Below are positions 51,293 to 61,401 of a stretch of DNA of 64,000 nucleotides, one piece after another. Source of the DNA: Paramecium tetraurelia (Eukaryota > Ciliophora > Oligohymenophorea > Peniculida > Parameciidae). How positions within the stretch are numbered: the first letter of the stretch is position 1; each line of letters begins with the position of its first letter. Position numbers and translations under genes: made by a program. The DNA lies in the NCBI RefSeq assembly GCF_000165425.1, contig NW_001799000.1, forward strand, positions 124,001-188,000. The letters are read 5' to 3'. The notes under the pieces were generated by a model. The model ran no database searches and was not told where the DNA came from. It was given only the letters and a program-made list of their open reading frames with translations.

Positions 51293-51733
51293 TAATTATA
51301 TTCCTTATATAACAATTCAATAAATTATTAATATTTAAAGCCAAGCATTTTTGTAAAAATAAATTGTTTATTTTTTGAATTTTAATTATTTTCCACTACT
51401 TCCACCCCTCAGGTTTAAATTAGATATTTTTGTTCAATTATTCATAATTAATTTTGATCTAATCTACTAACTAAAGGTATAATTAAATATAAATTATAAA
51501 AATATTCAATTTCTTAGAATAATTTGAATTTGCTCTTAATTCTCTATACTCTATCACGTACTTATCATTTCTGACGTTAAATTTATGGATTAGATTCCTC
51601 TTACGATTAAATTTCTATCTGTATTTCTACAAAATATAGATTAGATATTAAAATTAATTTCCTTAAGAAAAATGATAATTATTAATTTGAAATATTGATA
51701 GTAATATATATATTCTTATTGTATTTTAAATTG
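51293..51733. other. Intergenic / histidine kinase promoter region
   Basis: About 440 bp between the histidine kinase ATG (minus) and the stop of the next minus-strand gene. AT-rich; no gene, RNA fold or repeat found. Confidence 0.5.
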
Positions 51734-53686
51734 TCAATTCCAGTTAGAGTCTGAATGCTGATTTGGAATGAAATCAAACTTTTTCTATGATCCAGATAAA
51801 AAGAAATTGGAATTCGAGTTAGTTTTGAAAAGCTACTTATATAAAAATTGATTACATCCATCTCTTTTTTGTAAATTTCATTTTACTATCTAAATTATTC
51901 AATTTAGTCATTCTACAACTCTAGAGTCTATAAATGATGATTGATTTCATTGTTTTGTGTTTTAACTAATTAATTTAATCGATCTATTTCCCCTTACAAA
52001 ACAATTATTCGATTTTCCAATCCAAGTTTAGTCTATGTCAATTAAGAACAAGCCATTTGTAATTGTTCTCTATCTTTCTTGATCATATTCAACTCCTCAC
52101 ATAATTGCTAGATTCTTTAATCTATCATTTCCTTATTCTCCATATCTTATCTGTTTCTATTCAAATTTTAAGTATCAATGTCTCGTTCACTAAATGATAT
52201 AGACTATTTGATTACAATAAAGACCTAAAGGAATTCATTTGTTATGTCAACTGAGCCATATTTTTTTTGTATTCAATTTACACTTTATTGATTTCCTCAT
52301 CCTTTACTCTTACTAAGTCATTCAATCTGTTAATTTCAGCTTGTTGTCTATATTCATTCCTTCTCAAATCATTAACACAATTCTCTAATCTATTTTATTT
52401 ATTGCGTAATTCATCCAATTCAATGAGTTAAGATGCGTATTGATGTTTGAATCTATCGGATTCCTACAATTAACTTTCAAATAATTAATTCTATTATATA
52501 ATTTGTATATCATTACTCTCTGCTTAATAATTTCCATTTGAATTTCATGATCCTTTAACTTAAGTACATTCTACTCAATTTCATTATTCCTTCTCTTTAA
52601 ATCATCTATTTCTCTTTATCTAGAGTCTAATTGTTCCTTAAGTCTCTTGATTTCACTATCTAATCCTTAGGATGAAATTTGTTGATAATTGAATTCTAAG
52701 TAATTAATTTTCTACTGAAGAGAATCATTTTCTTATTATTTGATTGCAATTAATTATTACAATCTTTCAATTTCTTTAATCTAATGAAAACTGTTCAATT
52801 CCAATTCATTGATGCGTTTAGTATGATTCATTTGATTCAGCTCTTCTTTATGATATTTTTATCTCCAAACTTCCGCTTCATTTATTGCATTGTCCAATTC
52901 CTCTTATAATTTCATAATCTAATCGTCAAATTGTTTACTTCTAATTTCAGAACTATGGAATAATAAGGATATTTAACTTTTATTTAATTTAAGAGAAATG
53001 TTAATTGTAAATTCTGTCGTATTCACTTTTTTATTGATCTATTTATTGTTGTGATTAGGTTTCAAGAATTTGATACTTCTGTTTTAATTATTCGTACTCA
53101 TTGAGTAATTGATTGTATTTTGTATCCTTGTCGTTATTATGAAATTACTATTGCTAGATCTTTTGCATCTGCTATTCATTTTACTTGAGTCTAAGTATCA
53201 ACTCCTAAATGATATCGATGAATAAATGATAATTACATTTTTCTCCAACTCCGCCTATTATGATTGATTAAAATAATAATCGCATTATTCTTTAAGCAGT
53301 CTGAGGTTTGGATCATTGGTTGATTTGAGTCTTTCAATTTCTTGCTGCTGCTGTCTGATTTTTTCATTAAGCTGTTAAAATTTATCATTTTTTTGATCCT
53401 ACTCAATTTTCTATCTACAAATAAAGGATTCCTATTCCAATTATCTAATCTTCCTTTGTAACTCCTGATCATATTGCAATTATTGAGGTGGTTGGAATGT
53501 TGGTACCGAAGTGTAATGATTAAGAGGCACTTCAACTACTTCATAGATTTTTGGTTTGAGGACTGTTTTCATCCCGGGAGGAGGTTAAAGATTTCCCATG
53601 ACTTGAAACTTTGACACTGGAGATACTGACTTATTTGGAGGAGCTTGTATGACCTAATGTCTCATTGGACTTGTATTATTATACAT
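51734..53686 (-). CDS. Coiled-coil protein, 606 aa
   Basis: Six exons; introns 51833-51855, 52190-52215, 52491-52516, 52953-52977 (GTTAAA start) and 53205-53236 (32 nt). The N-terminal 80 residues are Pro-rich (VIQAPPNKSVSPVSKF, LQPPPGMKTVLKPKIYEVVE). The rest is a Gln-rich continuous coil, ending with an unstructured tail (FFLSGSQKKFDFIP). The splice-corrected frame is coherent throughout. Probably a filament or basal-body component, judged from architecture alone. Its ATG is 7 bp from the ATG of the plus-strand receptor gene. Confidence 0.78.
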
Positions 53687-53693
53687 TATTTTA
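53687..53693. promoter_or_regulatory. 7-bp spacer between two divergent start codons
   Basis: CAT-TATTTTA-ATG: minus-strand start of the coiled-coil gene and plus-strand start of the receptor gene. Same spacing as at 37672-37678. Regulatory signals must overlap coding sequence if both starts are right. Confidence 0.55.
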
Positions 53694-54750
53694 ATGTTAA
53701 TATTATTTTATGTGTGCATTTCTCTATCTATAGGAGGATCTACACTAATGTTAACTCATCTATTCTTTTTTGATAACCTTAAAGTATTTGCTTAAAGGAT
53801 CGTTGCATGTCTGTCAATATCGGATTTGTTTTATGCTCTCGGATTGCTTTTGTATGTGGAGCCAACATTTGATGGTTATGATATCGCCAGGTTAATTTAA
53901 TCATATTATATATAGATGCACAATACAGGGAACTGTGACCCAATTTGCAAGGATTTGTGCCTTCCTTTGGAGTACATCAATCTCATATTTTCTATATGTG
54001 TCGATTACGAGTGGGCAAAAGAAGTTGATTTATTTTGAAAGATATTAAAAATTCATTTTAGCCATAGGTAACTCTTATACTTTACTTTAACTAGGTTTTG
54101 CCATCCCCTTATTCATGGCAACAATTCCTTTGTTTTTTCATTCTTATGCACCTACTCCTGCTAAAGTTCCTGCTATTTGTTCTATTACTTCAAATGACGA
54201 AAATCAATCAATTGAAAAGAATAGGAGTTTAAGTTTATATCTTAATCTTACATTGTTCTATTTACCACTGCTTTGCTCTGTAATAATATCTGTGTACTTC
54301 ATATTGAGATCGTACTTTAAGATAAAAAGAATAAAAAGTCAATACGAATTATTAAATAAACAAATAAATATACAATTGATGTTTGCACGTAATTTAATAC
54401 TCTACCCGTCGGTTATATTTATTTGCTGGCTGCCATCTCAAATAATATTTCTGATATTTGTATTCAACAATAGTTGGATAGAGTAAATACAACAGGATTA
54501 TTTTATTTATCAAACTGGACCCTATCAATATATTAGAATTGTTTAATATGGTGCTAGTTTCTTGCAAGGATTATTTAACAGTCTTGTGTACTGGTTCAAT
54601 AGTTATTAGATGAGAAAGAGATTGAACAAGTTGGAAAGAGCTGACTTAGATTTTCAAAAGACTAAAACCTTTTTCTCAAACAACAATGAATTAAATGAAA
54701 ACAGAAGTAGCTAATTAACTAATAGTTTCGAAAATCTTTAAGAAATTTGA
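53694..54750 (+). CDS. Seven-helix receptor, cAMP-receptor/secretin-like GPCR, 334 aa
   Basis: Introns 53891-53915 (GTTAAT start) and 54068-54094 (27 nt, stopless). Seven hydrophobic helices: FYVCISLSIGGSTLMLTHLF; IVACLSISDLFYALGLLLYV; TVTQFARICAFLWSTSISYF (with the conserved helix-3 Cys/Trp zone); FAIPLFMATIPLFF; LNLTLFYLPLLCSVIISVYF; RNLILYPSVIFICWLPSQII (helix 6 with CWLP); and VQYGASFLQGLFNSLVYWF. The long basic loop before helix 6 (FKIKRIKSQYELLNKQ) and the Ser/Asn-rich tail suit G-protein or arrestin contacts. The order resembles Dictyostelium cAR-type receptors. Ligand unknown. The first helix begins right at the start codon. Confidence 0.83.
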
Positions 54751-54785
54751 TAATTTTTAATTTTTATTTATATTTATCATACTCC

Positions 54786-56257
54786 ATGCAAACAAATCGA
54801 TCACCTGTCGAATATTTGAATTCAATCGAATAGTAAATCCAATTTCTGGAAGAATATTATCTAAAATTTGCAGATGAGACTGACACTTAAATCATATAGA
54901 AATTTATTAAAGTCTACAAATACATCGACGAAGCATATAAAGTAATTGATATTCCTAAAATAAAAGAGTAGCTTCATTACAGAAGAAGCATTATTTTAGA
55001 CCTACGGCTTTTTCTACCAGACCATCAAGAAATTCACAAGGAAATTGGAGAACAAAATATATTATGATAAAACAGATTACGAAGCTACTCTTGAAAAATT
55101 TGAAAGATTATAAATCAAATTAATTCCTCTCTATAAGGAACTGATTCTGGATGCTCAAAAGCTTCAGAGGATGGATTTAGACACCCTTTTGGATTCCAAT
55201 ATGGCTCATCACATTTACACTAAAAAAGAATTGGGGTAATTTTCCCTTTAATTGTTTGATTTCTTAAATTTGGATACTATCAAAGTACCTAAAAATGTTT
55301 TGAACGATTTGATAACAGAAATCATAATGAATTATAATGTAGTACCATATCATAATTTCACCCATGCATTCTAATTATCGCAATTATTATTTTCCTGTTA
55401 CATGAAATCAGACTTGAAGAAGTTTTGTAATCAATTAGAAATATTTTCTGCTATTTTAGCCGGATTAGGACATGATCTTAATCATAGTAAAGTTATTCAT
55501 TTAATTATTTTTAGAGGGCGTCAATAACATGTACAAGATAAAGAAATCTAAAAAATTCAATGTGTTAACTTCAGAGATCGCAGTTTTAGAAAATATGCAT
55601 TGTGCAACCTTTTTTAATATCATTTAATTAAATAGATAACATGACTTTTTCTAATATATGACTAATGATGAAGAAAGAAACCTAGCCAAAAGATTAATTA
55701 TAACCTCCATTCTAGCAACTGATATGGTTATTATCAATATAATTATATCTTTAGAGTAAACATAATAAATTGCTTGCAAAGTTTTAGAAGAGAGTCGAAT
55801 CCACAAAATAATTTGAATAAGGAGAAAAGAATGAATTAATAGATATGTAACGATTTTCAAATGAAAGACTCGAGGATCGAATATTCATTTTAAATATTAT
55901 GGTTCATGCATGTGATATATCCAATCCAACAATGAAATTCAATAATTACATGAATTGGTCTTACCTTTTAACCTAAGAATTTAATGATCAAGTACAACAT
56001 TTTAATAATCCTCTTTAGACTATCAAAGAAGCCAAAGTTGGAGTAGATGTCACAGGATTCTTAGTTTACAAAGACAAACCCGCTTATTATGGAGGCTAAA
56101 TCTTTTTTTCAAGTAATAATTGAATTGTTACATTTTAGAAACTTTTGTTTTCCCTTTGTGGTTCCAAATTGGAGAGATGTACCCAGAACTCAAATATTTA
56201 TCAGAAGAAATCAATAAAAATTTAGAAATTTTATAATAAAAACTCAAATAATAATGA
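54786..56257 (+). CDS. 3',5'-cyclic nucleotide phosphodiesterase, 454 aa
   Basis: Class I PDE that hydrolyses cAMP and/or cGMP. Introns 54943-54967, 55487-55514, 55727-55754, 56113-56138. Metal and catalytic residues are all present: general-acid His in VPYHNFTHAFQ; the HDLNHKGVNN motif (HDxxHxG, joined across the second intron); a helix NMHCATFFNII; the metal Asp in MVHACDISNP; and the C-terminal FVFPLW and GEMYPELKYL segment near the glutamine switch. The N-terminal 150 residues are helical without GAF or PAS domains. It begins 35 bp after the stop of the cAR-like receptor on the same strand. Confidence 0.93.
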
Positions 56258-56361
56258 TTTTTAATATTAATAAAGTTCTGGCTAAATTCTGTACTATCAA
56301 TCCCATCTAACAATTGAATGCTAAATTCTAAAATTCCCAATATTAACAACTATGCGAATAA

Positions 56362-57230
56362 ATGAAATAGAATAATAAATCAACAGGTATCAAGTATATG
56401 GCCAAAGCAATCTTCTCATTGAAAAGAGAATTAGATTCTTAATCGAATAATATACAATTAATACAATAAGTGACTCAAGAAGTTAAAGTAATTCTCTGCA
56501 TTACAAAAGTTAGGGTTTTATGATAAGCAAAAAATATGATATTCGTTCATATAGGCAATTGACTCAAATCTACAAATATGTATAAGATTCGGAGTTTGCC
56601 TTAACAATATTCCCAAGAAGTAAACCATTAAGAGAAAAATAAAAAAAAGTGCTTGCTCTGCATGAATTAGATAGATTTGATGAATATTTCACTTATAATA
56701 AATTAGATGCTCCTGCTTTAAGTTTTATTATTTTTAAACTCAATTAGAACACGAAGAAGAAGCCAGGAGGGAAGATATAATTAATTCAAGACTCGATACA
56801 TTGAATCCATTGGGCTTAGATTTGTTTGCATAATCTCCTGTTTAAGTTGTTCTTACAATCTAAACACCGTAATTAGATTAAGTGATGCTTCTGACGCTTT
56901 TGATTAGTTCTGGAGGCATAGAATTTAAGGATCTTTCAGTTTTTGACAATGTGAACTTGAGACAAGAATGGCATTCAAAATTATTAGACATTGTGGAGGA
57001 ATATACAGATTCTTATAGAGCAGATGTGTTAGATTTATCAGATGTATTTAGTTATTGCATATTAGCCATTCCAAAGTAATATTGTTAAGTATTTAAATGC
57101 TTTTGGATTTGAGGCACAGGACGCTTATTATTTAGAGTTACTAGCCATTCTTTCAGAGTAAAATAACTATATGAACTGGTTGAATGATTTACACAACATA
57201 GTATTAGCCAATTAAATACATTCTGCATGA
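56362..57230 (+). CDS. Orphan helical protein, 264 aa
   Basis: Introns 56488-56513, 56722-56747, 57044-57065; each repairs the frame. Start ATG 56362 (a second in-frame ATG at 56398). Compact and mostly helical: MISKKYDIRSYRQLTQIYKY, LALHELDRFDEYF, HEEEARREDIINSRLDTL, then VQVVLTIQTPQLDQVM, KLLDIVEEYTDSYRADVL and YYLELLAILSEQNNYMNW. Composition is that of a folded soluble protein, not a disordered one. I do not recognise the family. Confidence 0.7.
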
Positions 57231-57389
57231 AGATGAATATTTAGAATAAAATAAAATTGAATGGTTAAATTATATAAAACCAAATTTAATGTTTTTTTAA
57301 TATTAAGGCAATACATAAGTGGAGAGTTAATATAAATTTTAATGAGCTTCAAATTTATAGCAGAGCTTTCTTTATGATGACTTTATGCT

Positions 57390-58013
57390 TCAAATGACTA
57401 GTTTTTTGTTGAATTTTGGAATTGTAGATATAGGGAACCGACTCTTTTTTGAGGAAAATAAGTCTAAATATAATTAAACAAAATAATACCCCAAAGTCCT
57501 AAAAGCCTTTAAGAATTCATCGTTTTTAGTCATTTAGAGGATGTGAGTGAGGTTACAGAGCTTATTCTTGATAGTGTGCATCAATTCAAGAAATTCTTGT
57601 CCTTTGGCTTCTCCCAATAATTTATATATTATGAATTGCTGTTTGATTGCGTAGGCTATAAGAGCCTTTGTAAAATTCTTATGGAGATTAGTTGAGTCCA
57701 AGACTTAGGGAGTTTTAGTATTTTTTTTCTATTTCTTATTTATTATTTCTCTTTCTCTTTTAGACTCGTTTTTTGTGTCCTAACTATTGGTATTCTTTTC
57801 AATTATCAGTTCCTCTGTATCATGATTAGATTGTTGAATATGGTTTGGATGGTTATCATTGTTTGTAATCAAGGATGGTTCGATTATAGGTTCTTATTGA
57901 TTTGAGGCTTAGGCTGAGAAATAATACACTGGATATACTACTTAAGGCTAGTAGAATGGAAAGTAGTAATATGGATTTTAAGAATACAACATTTTTCTGG
58001 TTAATAATAACAT
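57390..58013 (-). CDS. N/Q-rich orphan protein, 207 aa
   Basis: Single exon. The first 60 residues are Tyr/Gln/Asn/Pro-rich (YYYFPFYQPQVVYPVYYFSA), a prion-like or phase-separating composition. A charged linker (SKRERE, KKQKKNTK) follows, then a conserved-looking helical C-terminus (FTKALIAYAIKQQFIIYKLL, LELMHTIKNKLCNLTHILQ). A competing minus-strand frame (58042-58044 start) is shorter and hydrophobic, and is less protein-like downstream. Start could be the second Met (57989-57991). Confidence 0.62.
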
Positions 58014-58357
58014 ATGGGATTGGGATATAATATTTGAATGGCACCTTTGTGATGGATTTTGCGTTAATTTTTATAATACAAAAAAAATATAATTAAATTA
58101 AAAGTATTACTAAATGATAATTTCTGAATAAAAAGACAAAAGTAACATAGAAACACAATATAAATTATTAAATCAAATGATAAACTCAAAATTTAAGGGT
58201 TGTATATCAAATTATTTTCATATTGTTCGCTGATTAGAAAATCAGTTTATATTATTTGTTAGTACGTATTAAAATATAAAATTACAAACCTCAAAAAACG
58301 AATTTTATATGATGTAAAAAGATTTATGATAATTGATATATATATTCATTAAATGTT
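58014..58357. other. Intergenic, nothing clear
   Basis: About 340 bp of AT-rich sequence between two minus-strand genes. No coding signal, RNA or repeat recognised. Confidence 0.5.
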
Positions 58358-59773
58358 TCATTCAGCACCTTCATTAGCATTCTCTCCTTCCTTAGCTCCC
58401 TCTCCTTCTTTAGCTGCCTCTCCTTCTTTAGCTGCCTCTGCTTAACGAGCCTCTTCAGCTAATTTTTCCTCTTCTGCTAATCTCGCTTCTTCTGCCAATC
58501 TGGCTTCCTCTCTTGCTTATTCTTCTTCAATTCTTTTTCTTTCTTCTTCATCTCTTCTTTCTTACAGCACCTTCGCAGCTTCATCATAATCTTCTTTAGT
58601 AATGTCTACTTTATTTATTCTCACTAAATGGAAATAAAACATTAAAATTTCTTATTTGAAATTATCTGCACCCATCTCATCTACAATAGGATTGGCTAAC
58701 ATGTTGAGAGTTGTTATGGTTCTGATTTTTGCAATCTTTTTAAAATCATCAAATTTAGCTAATTAATTCTCTCTAAGATTAAGATAATATAATTGTGGGA
58801 ATTCTATAACAGGAGTTTTAATTTTTGTAATCTTATTTGCTCTTATATTTAATTTTAATAAAGATGGTAGATTATTTAGAGATCTAAAATCCTTTAATTC
58901 ATTGCCTTATAAATAAAGTTCCTAAAAAGGATAATGAATAAGTAATATACTTTTAATTAAGGCATGTTTGCCAATCCATCTGTAGTTTTTAGTTTGTTTT
59001 TTCCTAACTCTAGGATTTCAACATTTTCATGTCCTTCAAATTCATTTGCAGTAGTAATTTCATTCTCAATCAAATTCAATCTCCTCAATCTCTTTAATTA
59101 GACAGTGACAAGTGTATTGATTTTGTTTGTAGAGAGATTTAAATACTGTAAGTATGGAAATGCTTCAGGATCCTAAAAATATGAAAGTGAATTAATCTCA
59201 TTCTTAGAAGCATTTAATGAAACCAAATACCTAAGGGATTAAGGAATAGAATTACTTCAAAGGCAGTAGATGAGTAATATCCACAATTCTATTTTGTGAG
59301 ATATCAATGTATCTTAGATTCAAATGATTAATCTGAAACAGCCTATCGATGTCCTTTTCTGCAAGATTTAATTTCACATAAGCATAAGCTATTTGAGTTT
59401 TGTTCAATCCTGAAATTCCTTATAAAACTAATTCATTAAATTTTGCAGTGTCTTCTTTCAATTTGGCCTCATATTCTTCTCTAGCAATTCTTTCTTATTC
59501 TGCCCTTTCTTCCCTTTCTTTTCTTTCCTGCTCCTCTCTTTCCTCCCTCTCCTTTCTTTCCTATTCTTCTCTCTCTAATCGTAACCGTCTGGTTTCTTCA
59601 TCTTCCTCTGGAGGTTCAGGAGGCTTTTCTGCCTCCTCTTCTGGTGGCTACTCAGGTTATTCTGTTTATTCAGGATCTCCGACCTACTCCTCATTCTATT
59701 CTGGCAAAGGGTCTTGATCATTTTATTATTCTTGATTTTCATCATTTGGTTATTCAATTTATTCTTCGCTCAT
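58358..59773 (-). CDS. SDS22-like leucine-rich-repeat protein with charged ends, 453 aa
   Basis: Introns 58922-58950 and 59231-59255. N-terminal 110 residues are Glu/Gln/Pro-rich, then an Arg/Glu helix (ERKEREEREEQERKEREE). Residues about 150-350 hold SDS22-type LRRs: LNLRYIDISQNRIVDITHL, YLQYLNLSTNKINTL, LRRLNLIENEITTANEF, ILELGKNKLKTTDGLANM, LLKLNIRANKITKI, LYYLNLRENQLAKFDDF, capped by NMLANPI. The tail is made of Ala/Glu repeats (AAKEGE units; EEARLAEE twice). LRRs of this sort are common in axonemal and cilia-associated proteins of ciliates; location inferred only. Confidence 0.85.
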
Positions 59774-59852
59774 ATAAATAAATAATTATTATTCTCTAAA
59801 CAAAGCTAAAGTAAATTTATAAGGTATCTTGATTATACATATATTAATTAAA

Positions 59853-61325
59853 TCATCTAATTTCACACATGGAAAACAGTGAGGACATATTGTTTGAAAC
59901 CTAAGTAGGAAAGATCTTCCAGAATTTGAGTGTCTCATCTCCTGAACCTGTCAGTATCGTTGATTCATCTATAAATAGCAAACAAAATCAAATACCTGGA
60001 CTTGCAGACAAATAAAGTACTCTTTCAGAATGTCCTTCCAATTAATGAATTCTTTTCATTGTAGGATATTGCCATAAGCATACTAAGTTCTTCTCATAAC
60101 CATGTGTTGAAACCAATTCATTAACAATTTTAGAAAATCTCAATTTGCAAACTTACGAATCACAGTTAATGCTTGCAACTTATTAATTAGTGAGTGAACT
60201 GTGAATTTTAATAGTCTTATCTTGATTTCCACCTCCAGTAGCCAATATACCACATGAATTCGGATTCCACGCCAAAGCCCTTATTGCTGCTTTGTGAGAT
60301 TTAATTTCCCAAGATATATATTAATTATTGCTGTTATTGTTGCCTCCTCTCATTTACCAAACGAACACTTTATTATCATTTCCCCCTGAAGCCAACTAGA
60401 GTTCACTTCCATCAAATGTGACACCACAAACTTCTTATGTATGTCCTAGCAATTAAAATATTGAATAGTTTGGGACTCTGACATCACATATGTTGATTGT
60501 TTTATCCTTACTTCCATAAGCAAATATATTGGGATTAGCCCAACTAATTGTGCTGATTCTTTTATTAGACAGATTCATAGAACCAGTGAATGAATTTTTA
60601 TTGTAATCCCATAATTTTAAAAAACCATCACAACAGCCTATTGCCAACATTTATCCATTTGTATTCCATTACAAAGATGTATAATATGCGGATAGTTCAT
60701 TATTATTGATAGGTTCTGCTAATTAAAATACTTTTGAATTGTCGACATTATACAAATAGACAGATCTCTGTAAACCAACTGCAATAAGATTATTTTTCCC
60801 CCAATGGAGTGTGTCCTGATAGAAATCATCCTCTAATCCAGGTGCATCTAACACTTTTATGGGGAGAGTATCTATTTTTCTTTTAGGTGTTTCAAGTTGT
60901 TTGGCAGATTGAACTTTGTCGTGTTTTTATTTATTGAAATTCAAAATACTCACATGTTTATTTTCATCAATTTCCAAGACATTTTCACTCAGAAGTTCTT
61001 CATATTAATTCTCCTCCTCAATTTCAAATGGCTATATTTGTTTATTAAATAGATTTCTTGAAACATTTAATGGGATGTATCTATCACTGTAAGGGGATGC
61101 TTGAAAACCATGATCAGGAGTGCTCTGTTTGTGATTGCTTTTTAATAAGGATTTAGGGGTTTTCCAAGGATTCATATTTTTTGGAGAATAAAAATCGTTG
61201 TTCTAAGGGGATTGTATTGTAGTAGACTAATTAGTTTTATTTTACTTCTTGTCTTTGGTTGGAGTCGCTAATTAATACTTTTTTGGTGTGACATTCTATT
61301 ATTGCGGTATCTATTCTTACTACAT
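59853..61325 (-). CDS. Cdc20/Cdh1 (fizzy)-type WD40 activator of the APC/C, 481 aa
   Basis: N-terminus basic and Ser/Thr/Pro-rich with a C-box-like SDRYIPLNV. Then the family-specific entry IDTLPIKVLDAPGLEDDFYQ and LHWGKNNLIAVGLQRSVYLY, and seven WD-type blades (MLAIGCCDGFLKLWDY, NIFAYGSKDKTINICDVR, LASGGNDNKVFVWQMRGG, ILATGGGNQDKTIKIH, STHGYEKNLVCLWQYP, TILTGSGDETLKFWKI). It ends in ...MCEIR, matching the C-terminal Ile-Arg tail that docks on the APC/C. One 27-nt intron (59969-59995) lies in the last blade; it contains an in-frame TGA. Activator class is clear; Cdc20 versus Cdh1 is not. Confidence 0.88.
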
Positions 61326-61401
61326 TTGAATTTAAATAATATAATATATTAACAATAATAAATTGCCACACTAAAATTGAGCTTAAAAACAATAATATTA
61401 A

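Noticed and set aside
57856-58044. 62-aa hydrophobic minus-strand ORF
   Set aside because: Overlaps the N/Q-rich gene in another frame and ends at TGA soon after; the 207-codon frame is longer and more protein-like.
59400-59717. 105-aa Ser-rich plus-strand ORF
   Set aside because: Antisense of the Glu/Arg-rich N-terminal region of the LRR protein; Ser runs are simply reversed Glu codons.
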